Both the position numbers and the translations under genes were made by a program. Positions 26,836 to 35,490 of a DNA stretch of 64,000 nt are shown here, piece by piece. The notes under the pieces are model-generated. The model had not been told where the DNA came from. It did not search any database and worked only from the letters and a program-made list of their open reading frames with translations. Each line of letters starts with the position of its first letter. The first letter of the stretch is position 1. Origin of the DNA: Sulfitobacter mediterraneus (GTDB taxonomy: Bacteria; Pseudomonadota; Alphaproteobacteria; Rhodobacterales; Rhodobacteraceae); assembly GCF_016801775.1 (NCBI RefSeq), contig NZ_CP069004.1:2728001-2792000 (forward strand), written 5' to 3'.

Positions 26836-28212
26836 GTGGCTAAAGCGAAGAGACCCGTTACAGGAAACTCCTCCACATCAGCGAAAGCCGGTTCAGGAGG
26901 CAGGGAAACCGCATCCCGCGCACCCAAAGTATCAAAGCCGGTCCGGGCGAAGCCCAAGACCTCAAGCGCCAAACCAAAGGCTGCTGCATCCAAGGCAACA
27001 ACGGCCAAAGCGACGGCTGCAAAAACGGTTTCCGAGACAACAGCAGACAAAGCTACGGTAAAGGAAAAAACCGTTGCGGCAGCAGAACAGAAAAAACCGG
27101 AAGCCGCAAAATCGCCGGAAGCACCAAAACATACCGAAGCCGCAAAACCAGCGGACGCAAGCAAGCCGTCCACGTCAACAGCCAAGCCAGGGGAATCTGC
27201 ACCGAAGTCATCCGAGACCAGCGGGGCAAAGCTAACCACTCCGCCTCCTGCAAGCCCTGACAAGCCCTTGCCGCCTACACCGGCACCTCAAGACCGCCAG
27301 AGCATTTTTCTGCCGCTGGTTCTGGGTGGCGCTGTAGCCTTTGGTGCAGGATTTTTGGTCTCGCAGCTTGACCTGTTCAATTTGCGCGGCGATACCTCCG
27401 CAGTGACAGCGCAACTGGCCGCCCAAGCGAACCGGATCGCAGCGCTGGAAAATGCTGAACCTGCAGCAGCGCCTGTTGCGAATACTGATGAAATAAACGC
27501 GCAGATCTCGGCAATCGAAGGCCAGCTTGCCGGTTTGCAAGATCGCCTGACCGCGGTTGAGAAACAACCCACCGACGAGGGCGCGTCGAACACCGCGATA
27601 GCCGCCTATGAGCGGGATCTGGCGGCCCTGCAAGCGTCGGTCGAGGCACAGAAAGCCGAGATCGAAGCATTGCTCAACAACGCCAAATCCGTAGAAGAGG
27701 CGACCGCCGATGCGGCGCGGCAGGCGACACTGCAAAATGCGCTGGCGCAGGTGACCGCGGCGATCAACTCCGGTGCGCCTTTTGATGGACCACTGGCACA
27801 GCTCAAGGCTGGCGGATTGGCAGATGTGCCTGAAGCCCTTGATACGCTGTCTCAATCTGGTGTGGTGACGCTGGTCAATTTGCAAACACGCTTCCCCGAT
27901 GCGGCCCGCGCAGCATTGACAGATGCCCGCGCGGCAGGTGCTCAGGACGGCGAAGACGGTTTTGGCGGGTTCTTGCGCCGCCAATTGGGTGCCCGGTCTG
28001 TGGCGCCGCGCGAAGGCAGTGACCCCGACGCGGTGCTATCACGGGCCGAAGACGCGGTGCGCAACGGACGGCTTGGCGACGCGCTGAGTGAGCTTGAGAC
28101 TCTGCCCGATCCATCCAAGGCGGCGATGCAAGATTGGTTAACCGACGCCCGCGCCCGCTATGATGCAAAACAGGCGATCCAAACCCTGTCCCAACGCCTG
28201 ACGGCAAACTGA
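26836..28212 (+). CDS. Mitofilin/HemX-like inner-membrane protein
   Basis: 458 residues, GTG start. The first 140 residues are a low-complexity Ala/Lys/Thr/Pro tail, followed by one membrane segment (IFLPLVLGGAVAFGAGFLVS), coiled coil (about residues 185-290) and a helical C-terminus. This is the COG4223/mitofilin-like family that in Alphaproteobacteria follows hemD and precedes hemY; the mitochondrial counterpart is Mic60. It likely shapes membranes or anchors haem enzymes. The tail length will vary between strains. Confidence 0.82.
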   Translation: MAKAKRPVTGNSSTSAKAGSGGRETASRAPKVSKPVRAKPKTSSAKPKAAASKATTAKATAAKTVSETTADKATVKEKTVAAAEQKKPEAAKSPEAPKHTEAAKPADASKPSTSTAKPGESAPKSSETSGAKLTTPPPASPDKPLPPTPAPQDRQSIFLPLVLGGAVAFGAGFLVSQLDLFNLRGDTSAVTAQLAAQANRIAALENAEPAAAPVANTDEINAQISAIEGQLAGLQDRLTAVEKQPTDEGASNTAIAAYERDLAALQASVEAQKAEIEALLNNAKSVEEATADAARQATLQNALAQVTAAINSGAPFDGPLAQLKAGGLADVPEALDTLSQSGVVTLVNLQTRFPDAARAALTDARAAGAQDGEDGFGGFLRRQLGARSVAPREGSDPDAVLSRAEDAVRNGRLGDALSELETLPDPSKAAMQDWLTDARARYDAKQAIQTLSQRLTAN

Positions 28213-28225
28213 GGTACATGAATTT

Positions 28226-29710
28226 ATGCTGTGGTCATTGATCAAGATTATCCTGTTTGTCGCGGCGGTTGCGGTACTGGCATGGGGCGCTGGCTTCCTT
28301 TTGGAAAGCGAAGGCGGCGTTCAGGTGACGGTGCTGGGTACTGAGTATAGCTTTGGACCGCTGCAATCGGTTATTGCCGTGGGGCTCTTGATCATTGCAG
28401 TTTGGCTGCTGATCAAAGTCGTATCGCTTTTGGTCGCGACCTGGCATTTCCTGAACGGCGACGAGACCGCGCTGTCGCGGTACTTTGACCGCAACCGGGA
28501 GCGTAAAGGTTATGACGCATTGGCCGAAGGGCTGATGGCGCTGGCCAGTGGTGAGGGCCGTGTGGCGATGGCCAAGGCTGCGAAAGCCGACAAGTATCTC
28601 GACAAACCCGCGCTGACCAACTTGTTGACGGCGCAGGCGGCGGAATTGGCCGGTGATCGGCGTAAAGCGGAGGAGACCTATCGCAAGCTGGTTGAGGACG
28701 AATCCACCCGGTTTGTCGGTGTCCGCGGCATCATGAAACAAAAACTGGCTGATGGTGATACGGAAACAGCATTGAAGCTGGCGGAGAAAGCCTTTGCGCT
28801 GAAGCCCAAGCACGAGGAAACCGGTGATGTTCTTTTGAAGCTGCAGGCGGAAAAAGAAGACTGGTCCGGTGCACGGCAGACCCTCAGCGCCAAGTTGAAG
28901 AACGGACAATTGCCGCGTGACGTACACAAGCGGCGCGATGCGGTTCTGGCCTTGTCAGAGGCCAAGGATGTCATTGCAGAGGGCAAGAGCATCGAGGCGC
29001 GGGAGGCGGCCATTGTGGCCAATAAGATGTCGCCCGATCTGGTGCCTGCTGCCGTGATGGCGGCGCATGGATATGTGGAACAGGGCAAGCCGCGCTATGC
29101 AACCCGCGTTCTGACCAAAGCCTGGAGCGTTCATCCCCATCCCGATCTTGCCGCTGCCTTTGCCGCGATTGAGCCGGACGAAAAGCCTGAAGCACGGATC
29201 AAGCGGTTTAACGCATTGGTCAAATCCCAGCCGGATCATCCCGAAACCAAGATGTTGCTCAGCGAATTGCACATTGCGAACGAAGATTTCCCTCAGGCGC
29301 GGCGTGCCTTGGGTGATTTGGTGGAAAGCGATCCAACCGCACGTTCCGTGACCCTGATGGCGGCGATTGAGCGCGGCGAAGGCGCATCTGACACTATCGT
29401 CAAGGGCTGGCTGGCGCGAGCACTGACCGTGTCACGCGGTCCGCAGTGGATTTGCGAAAACTGCCACCATATCCATTCCGGATGGCATCCGATTTGCGAA
29501 AACTGCAAGAGCTTTGACACCCTTGAATGGAAAACCCCGCCAATGTCCGAGGTCGCGATGCCGGGGGGTGTTCAGATGCTGCCGTTGATTGTTGGTGCGA
29601 TTGAAGACAACTCGGGCGCAGATGGCCCCGGCCCTGTCAAAGACACCGATGCGATTGAGGATGCCGAATTGGTGGATGATACGGCAGAAGGTGACGCAAA
29701 GACGTCTTAA
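28226..29710 (+). CDS. hemY: HemY-type TPR membrane protein
   Basis: 494 residues: two membrane segments in the first 75 residues, the HemY_N region and tetratricopeptide helices to about 400. Unusually obvious is a C-terminal pair of CxxC motifs (WICENCHHIHSGWHPICENCKSF) like the rubredoxin-type metal ribbon of LapB proteins, followed by an acidic tail. This HemY is not the protoporphyrinogen oxidase of Gram-positives. It follows the mitofilin-like gene by 13 nt. Confidence 0.88.
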   Translation: MLWSLIKIILFVAAVAVLAWGAGFLLESEGGVQVTVLGTEYSFGPLQSVIAVGLLIIAVWLLIKVVSLLVATWHFLNGDETALSRYFDRNRERKGYDALAEGLMALASGEGRVAMAKAAKADKYLDKPALTNLLTAQAAELAGDRRKAEETYRKLVEDESTRFVGVRGIMKQKLADGDTETALKLAEKAFALKPKHEETGDVLLKLQAEKEDWSGARQTLSAKLKNGQLPRDVHKRRDAVLALSEAKDVIAEGKSIEAREAAIVANKMSPDLVPAAVMAAHGYVEQGKPRYATRVLTKAWSVHPHPDLAAAFAAIEPDEKPEARIKRFNALVKSQPDHPETKMLLSELHIANEDFPQARRALGDLVESDPTARSVTLMAAIERGEGASDTIVKGWLARALTVSRGPQWICENCHHIHSGWHPICENCKSFDTLEWKTPPMSEVAMPGGVQMLPLIVGAIEDNSGADGPGPVKDTDAIEDAELVDDTAEGDAKTS

Positions 29711-29719
29711 CCGGGAGCC

Positions 29720-30505
29720 TTATTTCCCCTTCCAGACCGGGTCACGTTTCTCCGCAAAGGCGCGGGCGCCTTCCATTTGATCCTCAGAGGCGTAAAGCCG
29801 GTCAACCGTTGGCAATTGCCGTTTGGTGATCCGGTTCATGGTATCCTGAAACTTGCTGTCTTCGGCGTCGCGCACGATTTCCTTGATGGCGGCGTAGACC
29901 AGCGGCGGACCGGAGGCAAGCAGGCGTGCCAGCTTCCATGCACGGTCCAGCAGTTGATCGCCGGGCACAATCTCGTTGATCAGACCCCACGTCTTGGCCT
30001 CGGTCACGTCAAACCAGCGCCCGGTCAAAAGCAGTTCCATCGCGATGTGATAGGGGATGCGTTTGGGCAATTTCACACTGGCGGCGTCAGCCACGGTGCC
30101 GGACCTGATCTCGGGCAGGGCAAAAGTGGCGTGATCGGCGGCAAGGATCATATCGGCGCTCAGCGCCAGTTCCAGCCCGCCCCCGCAGGCAATGCCGTTT
30201 ACGGCGGCGATGATCGGTTTGTTCATGTCGCGCATTTCCTGAATGCCGCCAAATCCGCCAACGCCATAGTCGCCATCCACCGCGTCACCATCAGCAGCCG
30301 CTTTGAGATCCCATCCGGGGCAAAAGAATTTTTCCCCGCCGCCTGTGATGATTGCCACCCGCAGGTCTGGATCATCGCGGAAACCGGCAAAGACCTCACC
30401 CATCAGGCGCGAGGTTTGCAGGTCAATCGCATTGGCCTTGGGCCGGTCGAGCGTCACTTGCAAAATTGCGCCTTCGCGGTGGGTCTTGACGGGACTGTCG
30501 GTCAT
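29720..30505 (-). CDS. Enoyl-CoA hydratase/carnitinyl-CoA dehydratase-like protein
   Basis: Start at 30505 (MTDSPVKTHREGAILQ) gives 261 residues. Crotonase-fold features are LDRPKANAID, the oxyanion-hole AVNGIACGGGLELALSADM, and ALPEIRSGTVADAASVKLPKRIP, similar to CaiD-type carnitinyl-CoA dehydratases. It probably hydrates an enoyl-CoA made by the dehydrogenase encoded two genes upstream. The substrate is an inference from neighbours. Confidence 0.82.
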   Translation of the reverse strand: MTDSPVKTHREGAILQVTLDRPKANAIDLQTSRLMGEVFAGFRDDPDLRVAIITGGGEKFFCPGWDLKAAADGDAVDGDYGVGGFGGIQEMRDMNKPIIAAVNGIACGGGLELALSADMILAADHATFALPEIRSGTVADAASVKLPKRIPYHIAMELLLTGRWFDVTEAKTWGLINEIVPGDQLLDRAWKLARLLASGPPLVYAAIKEIVRDAEDSKFQDTMNRITKRQLPTVDRLYASEDQMEGARAFAEKRDPVWKGK

Positions 30506-30525
30506 TGGATGGCCTTTCAATTGGA

Positions 30526-32553
30526 TTATGCGTCGCGCCGCAGCAGCGCATCGGCGGCAATGGCATCGTGCTGCGTGCAAATCAATGGGTTGATCTCAAT
30601 CTCTTGCAAGCCCGCCGTGTGGGCAAGGGCATAGTCTTGCACAGCCATCACTGCCCGCAATATCGCGGCGCGGTCGCAAGGTGGTTTGCCACGATAACCG
30701 TTCAGCAATGGTGCGATTTTCAAGCGGTCCAATGCGGCGTCAATTTCGTCCGGTCGGGCAGGCAAGAGCAAAGACACGGAATCGTTCAGGATCTCGGTCA
30801 AGACGCCACCTGCTGCGATGGTCAGGAGGTAGCCATGCGCCGGGTCGCGGACAATGCCGACCAACAGCTCGGCCAGAGCGCCTGTGATCATCTCTTCGAT
30901 CAAAAATTCAGTCGCGGGCATATCATTGGCAGCGGCCAGTGTTGCGGCTTCATCATGCAGGTTGAGACAAACCGCGCCGGCTTCGGTCTTATGGGCAATA
31001 CCTTCGCCCTTGAGCACTTGGGGAAAGCCGACAATGCGGGCGGCTTGGGACAGGTCATTCAGACCAGAGGCGCGCGCAGAGCGGGGAACGCGCAGGCCAA
31101 ATGCGGCCAGGGCACCCTTGGCGTGGGCCTCGGAAACCAGTCGGGGGTTTGCGCAGGGTTCGGGGCACAAAACGGGGTCCGCGGCAGTGAATGGCATGAC
31201 ACTGGCGGCACAAGCAGCAAGTGCTTCGGTCAATCCGGAAAACGGCACAACACCTGCCGCCAGCAATTGTGTTGCCACAGCTTCGGGCATCAGCTCGGGC
31301 AGGGTTGCGGCCATGCCATATTGGCCTCCGGTTTCTTGCTGCGCGGCGATACAGGCCGCGATCACGCAATCCCAGTCTTTGGGGTCGCAGCGATCTGCAC
31401 GCGGGAAATCGACAATCAGGATGGTGATGGCGATTCCGGGGTCGGACATCGCAGCAAAACAGCGGGTCATCGCGGGCACGTCACGCCAGATATAAGTGTG
31501 GTAATCCAGCGGATTGGCCAACGCCACGCGAGGGCCAAGGGCCGCTCGCAGGTCTGATTTCTGACGTGGATTGAGCGGTGGAAAGTCTATGGCCATAGGA
31601 ACGGCGGTATCGGCGGCAAGGCTGGCCTCGCCGCCCGAACAACTGATCGTCGCAATGGTGCCTTGCGGCAATGGGCCGGCAACATGCAGCAGCTTCAGAG
31701 TTTCAAGAAAAGTTGGCAAATCCGGTACGCGGGCAATGCCCAACCTGCGCAGAAGGGCGGCGGCGCCTGCGTCTTCTCCCGCCAGAGATGCGGTGTGGGA
31801 AACCGTGGCGGCACGCGCTTGATCGGAGCGGCCCACCTTTATCGCGACAATCGGTTTGCCCAGTGCCCGTGCCCGTGCCGAGAGGGCTTCAAACCCGCGC
31901 AGATCACCAAACCCTTCGATATGAAGGCCAAGCGCCCTAACGCGCGGATCATCCAGCAGCGACAGACCGATATCTGCGATACCGCATTGCGCCTGATTGC
32001 CCGCTGTGACGACGTAGGCAAGTGGCAGACCGCGGGCTTGCATAGTCAGATTGATGGCGATGTTTGAGCTTTGGGTGATCACGGCGACGCCGCCGTCACA
32101 GCGTTGGCCGCCATGCTGATCCGGCCAAAGCAACGCGCCGTCGAGATAATTCACAAAGCCATAACAATTTGGCCCAAGGATCGGCATTTCGCCAGCCGCC
32201 TGCAGCAATGACGCCTGCAAATCTGCACCCTCTGCATCCTCAGCCTGCGCCTCAAGAAAGCCGGAAGCAAAGCACACCGCGCCACCAGCACCCATCTGTG
32301 ACAACTGGCCAACAAGGGCAACCGTCGCGTCACGGTTCACGCCGACAAAGCAGGCGTCAGGTGGTTCGGGCAGGGCGTCCAGGTTTGGAAACGCGGGCAG
32401 GCCGCCGACAGTCTCCGCCTTTGGGTGAACCGGCCAAATACCGCCCGCAAACCCCATCTTTTGGCATTGCTCCACCACCGCACGGCACCATGCACCGCCG
32501 CCGATCACCGTGATGTTGCGTGGCCTGAGAAGCCGATCCAGATTGCGGGTCAT
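30526..32553 (-). CDS. Acyl-CoA synthetase (ADP-forming type), ATP-grasp
   Basis: Start at 32553 (MTRNLDRLLRPRNITVIGG) gives 675 residues; it overlaps the dehydrogenase gene by one base. Order: CoA-binding domain (residues 10-130), succinyl-CoA-ligase-like domains to about 430, then an ATP-grasp domain (GFPQVLKGEGIAHKTEAGAV, LLTIAAGGVLTEIL, EINPLICTQHDAIAADALL). Such fused enzymes activate acids to CoA thioesters with ATP giving ADP. It would load the substrate of the pathway. Confidence 0.85.
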   Translation of the reverse strand: MTRNLDRLLRPRNITVIGGGAWCRAVVEQCQKMGFAGGIWPVHPKAETVGGLPAFPNLDALPEPPDACFVGVNRDATVALVGQLSQMGAGGAVCFASGFLEAQAEDAEGADLQASLLQAAGEMPILGPNCYGFVNYLDGALLWPDQHGGQRCDGGVAVITQSSNIAINLTMQARGLPLAYVVTAGNQAQCGIADIGLSLLDDPRVRALGLHIEGFGDLRGFEALSARARALGKPIVAIKVGRSDQARAATVSHTASLAGEDAGAAALLRRLGIARVPDLPTFLETLKLLHVAGPLPQGTIATISCSGGEASLAADTAVPMAIDFPPLNPRQKSDLRAALGPRVALANPLDYHTYIWRDVPAMTRCFAAMSDPGIAITILIVDFPRADRCDPKDWDCVIAACIAAQQETGGQYGMAATLPELMPEAVATQLLAAGVVPFSGLTEALAACAASVMPFTAADPVLCPEPCANPRLVSEAHAKGALAAFGLRVPRSARASGLNDLSQAARIVGFPQVLKGEGIAHKTEAGAVCLNLHDEAATLAAANDMPATEFLIEEMITGALAELLVGIVRDPAHGYLLTIAAGGVLTEILNDSVSLLLPARPDEIDAALDRLKIAPLLNGYRGKPPCDRAAILRAVMAVQDYALAHTAGLQEIEINPLICTQHDAIAADALLRRDA

Positions 32554-33713
32554 CAAGCCCCCAAGGGGCGCAACAAGTCGCGCGAAATGATGTGGCGCTG
32601 GATCTCTGATGTGCCATCCCAAATGCGTTCAACCCGTGCATCCCGCCAGAACCGTTCGATCGGGAAATCATCCATCAGCCCCATGCCGCCAAAGATCTGC
32701 AAGGTGGTATCCGTGACCCGCGCCAAGGCCTCGGAGGCGTAAACCTTGGCTGATGCGATTTCGCGATTGGCCGGAAGCCCTTTATCGAGCCGCCAAGCCG
32801 CTGACAGTGTCAGCCAATCTGCGGCGTCAATCTCGGTGATCATATCCGCGATTTGAAAACTCACGCCCTGAAACTTGCCGATCTGTTGGCCGAACTGCTT
32901 GCGTTCCGCCGCATAGTTCAGCGCGTAGTCAAAACAGCGCCGCGCCCGCCCAACGGAAAAGGCCGCAACGGTCAGCCGCGTGGCATAAAGCCATTCGTTC
33001 ATGACTGCGAAACCACCATCGACCTCGCCCAGAACCTGCGCGTCGGGCAGGCGGCAATTGTCGAAATAGAGGATACAGTTCTTGTATCCTTTGTGGCTGA
33101 CCGAATTGTACCCGTCGCGCACCTCGAACCCCGGCGTTCCGCGATCCACGAGGAAGGTGGTGATCCGTTTTTTCGGGCCTTTGGGGGTTTCATCCACACC
33201 TGTGGCGATAAAAACGATGAAGAAATCCGCATGTTCCGCACCCGAGATGAAGTGCTTGGACCCGTTTACGACCCAGTCACCGCCATCGCGCACGGCGGTA
33301 CATTTCATCCCCCGCACATCCGAACCCGCATCGGGCTCGGTCATGGCAAGTGCATCCATCCGTTCGCCGCGCACCGCAGGCAGCAGATAGCGTTCCTTTT
33401 GATCGTCATTACAGGCCATCAGAATGTTCTGGGGGCGCCCAAAGAAATGCGTGAGGGCCATTGAACCACGACCCAACTCGCGCTCGACAAGGGTGAAATC
33501 CACATGGCTCAGCCCCGCGCCGCCGACCTCTTCGGGGAAGTTGCAGGCGTAAAATCCAAGGTCGATGACTTTCTGTTTGATCGCCTCGCCCAGCTCATGC
33601 GGCACCTGGCCTGTGCGCTCTACCTCGGCCTCATGGGGATAGATCTCTTTTTCCACGAAACTGCGGACGGTTGAGACGATCATTTCTTGTTCTTCTGTCA
33701 GGCCGAAATCCAT
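32553..33713 (-). CDS. Acyl-CoA dehydrogenase, crotonobetainyl-CoA reductase-like
   Basis: 386 residues with the acyl-CoA dehydrogenase signatures AMTEPDAGSDVRGMKC, FISGAEHADFFIVF, YAAERKQFGQQIGKFQGVSFQIADM and QIFGGMGLMDDFPIERFWRDARV. It is an FAD enzyme that oxidises or, in the CaiA branch, reduces an acyl-CoA. With the hydratase and ligase it forms an operon divergent from a GlxA-type regulator. Confidence 0.88.
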   Translation of the reverse strand: MDFGLTEEQEMIVSTVRSFVEKEIYPHEAEVERTGQVPHELGEAIKQKVIDLGFYACNFPEEVGGAGLSHVDFTLVERELGRGSMALTHFFGRPQNILMACNDDQKERYLLPAVRGERMDALAMTEPDAGSDVRGMKCTAVRDGGDWVVNGSKHFISGAEHADFFIVFIATGVDETPKGPKKRITTFLVDRGTPGFEVRDGYNSVSHKGYKNCILYFDNCRLPDAQVLGEVDGGFAVMNEWLYATRLTVAAFSVGRARRCFDYALNYAAERKQFGQQIGKFQGVSFQIADMITEIDAADWLTLSAAWRLDKGLPANREIASAKVYASEALARVTDTTLQIFGGMGLMDDFPIERFWRDARVERIWDGTSEIQRHIISRDLLRPLGA

Positions 33714-33785
33714 GGTGGTCCCCCAATGCGTTTTGAATAGCTTAGGGGGATTGCAGGCATCCGATGTGCAGAGTTAGTAAAGATT

Positions 33786-34736
33786 ATGCAGGATTCGAAC
33801 AAATCAAATCCAGAACCGACGCATATCGGACTATTGTTGTTCGACGGGTTTTCAAACCACTGCGTTGCAAATCTGATTGAACCCTTGCGGGCCGCAAATA
33901 CGCTGGGCGGGCGCGCGCTTTACACTTGGCGCTATGTGACCACGGATGGCGCTGGTGTAGAGAGTTCAAGCGGGCTGCGCATCCTTCCAGAAGTGGCCCT
34001 GAGCGATATGCGCGGCGATGTGTTGATGGTTGCTCCGTCTTACGGCTTTCGTGCTCTTTGCCGGCCCGATGTCATCAGAAGCCTGCGGGCCGCGGCAGGC
34101 AGATTTGACCAGGTTGCGGGCCTTGATACCGGATCGTGGTTGCTGGCCGAGGCCGGGCTTCTGGACGGGTATCGCGCCACGATTCACCCCGAAGAGATCA
34201 CAGCCCTGGCAGAGCAATTCCCAAAGGTGTCCGTTGAACAGGACCGTTATGTGATTGACGGAAAACGCATCACCTGTTCGGGCGCGATGGCGGCCTTTGA
34301 TCTGTCCTTGCATATGGTTCTGCGTGATGGCGGTGCCAAGCTGGCCCTTGAGGTGGAGCAGTTGTTCGTGACCCGCGATGCCACGACGACGCCTGCAGAG
34401 CCGGTTCTGGGGCGCAGTAAACTGGTTCGCGCCGCGATTGCTTTCATGAACCAGCATCTGGAAACTCCGGTTTCGATTTCACGGATCTCAAGCCGGCTTT
34501 CTTGTACCCAGCGCCGTCTAGAAGCTGCGTTCAAAGACGAAACAGGCATTACGCCGCAGCATGTTTACCGGCGGCAACGTCTGGTACTGGCGCGGCGTTT
34601 GGCGCAAACGACCCGTTTGCCTATGGCCGAAATTGCCGTGCGGTCCGGCTATCAGGATGCCAGCGCAATGGCGCGAGCGTTCCGGTCTGAATTTGGCTTA
34701 ACCCCAAGCGAGGCACGCCAGATTGCACAGAGATAG
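33786..34736 (+). CDS. GlxA/CdhR-type transcriptional regulator (DJ-1-like + AraC HTH)
   Basis: 316 residues. The N-terminal half is a class I amidotransferase-like (DJ-1/PfpI) domain (IGLLLFDGFSNHCVANLIEPLRAAN; GLDTGSWLLAEAGLLDGYRATIHPEE). The C-terminus is an AraC HTH (ISRISSRLSCTQRRLEAAFK; MAEIAVRSGYQDASAMARAFRSEFG). Known members, such as CdhR, GbdR and SouR, control catabolism of carnitine, glycine betaine and sarcosine. It likely controls the divergent acyl-CoA operon across the 72-nt gap. Confidence 0.86.
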   Translation: MQDSNKSNPEPTHIGLLLFDGFSNHCVANLIEPLRAANTLGGRALYTWRYVTTDGAGVESSSGLRILPEVALSDMRGDVLMVAPSYGFRALCRPDVIRSLRAAAGRFDQVAGLDTGSWLLAEAGLLDGYRATIHPEEITALAEQFPKVSVEQDRYVIDGKRITCSGAMAAFDLSLHMVLRDGGAKLALEVEQLFVTRDATTTPAEPVLGRSKLVRAAIAFMNQHLETPVSISRISSRLSCTQRRLEAAFKDETGITPQHVYRRQRLVLARRLAQTTRLPMAEIAVRSGYQDASAMARAFRSEFGLTPSEARQIAQR

Positions 34737-34851
34737 AGTTTTTGCGCGTCTGTCTTTACCCGATCTTTACACTTTAGAGTTCACATAAACTCAAATTCAC
34801 TCTACCTTAGGCAGAGTTGACGAAAGGTCTGGGAAGATCGGAGGTACGTCT

Positions 34852-35490
34852 ATGGTTCGATCTGTCCGGGTTCAGGCCAGCCAAACCGCATTTGGGTTAA
34901 AGGGCAGAAATGCCACTGAATTTGTTGGCTCCGCTGCGCCTGATGGCACCGCCGGACTGACCGCGAGCTGTCTGCATTTGTATCACAAGGTGCTGCCTGA
35001 AAGCTTGATCGAAGTGGGGTCACGGCCCAGTCAAACAGGGGCGATGTTGCGCAATATTGCCCGAACCTATGGGGCGGACGCGCAGTTTGTGACGATTACA
35101 CCTGATCTGACCGAGGCAAAGCGTTGCATCATGGGCCAAACCCTCCTCAAGGGCGATTTGATGTCTCTGGAGGAGGCGCTCAATTCGGTTGATGTGATCG
35201 ATCTGCCCCGACCCTGGATCATGTCAACGAACCAGGCCTGTGGGTACCAAAGAATGATGACCACTCTCCATTTCGCGCTCCGACATTTGCAAACGGGTGA
35301 CTTTCTTGTTCTCGAAGACCAGGATGTCGGTGGCGGACAAGGGTTGCAAAACAAGGATCGTAATGCAGGGGATGCATTGCATGACTTCCTAGACGCAAAT
35401 CCCGGTGTTCTGGCCAAGGATGGCCTTGATGGCGGGCAGCTTGGGCCGCGGTCTGGCCACGACACAATTTACAATCTGCGGCGGCTGTAA
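34852..35490 (+). CDS. CmcI/cephalosporin hydroxylase-like methyltransferase-fold protein
   Basis: 212 residues, with GGAGGT before the ATG. IEVGSRPSQTGAMLRNIA (residues 53-70) resembles the SAM-binding loop of the CmcI family. FLVLEDQDVG (residues 151-160) gives the acidic Glu-Asp pair for metal, followed by ALHDFLDANPG. CmcI-like proteins act as O-methyltransferases or hydroxylases on sugars, antibiotics and glycolipids. It abuts an FkbH-like gene and a sulfotransferase gene, so it probably modifies a polysaccharide precursor. The upstream 115 nt is AT-rich with a weak dyad GAGTT/AACTC. Confidence 0.65.
   Translation: MVRSVRVQASQTAFGLKGRNATEFVGSAAPDGTAGLTASCLHLYHKVLPESLIEVGSRPSQTGAMLRNIARTYGADAQFVTITPDLTEAKRCIMGQTLLKGDLMSLEEALNSVDVIDLPRPWIMSTNQACGYQRMMTTLHFALRHLQTGDFLVLEDQDVGGGQGLQNKDRNAGDALHDFLDANPGVLAKDGLDGGQLGPRSGHDTIYNLRRL

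Noticed and set aside
33714..33785. Dyads between the acyl-CoA operon and its regulator as a defined operator
   Set aside because: Only short, imperfect repeats (for example TGCA ... TGCA) that cannot be told from chance.
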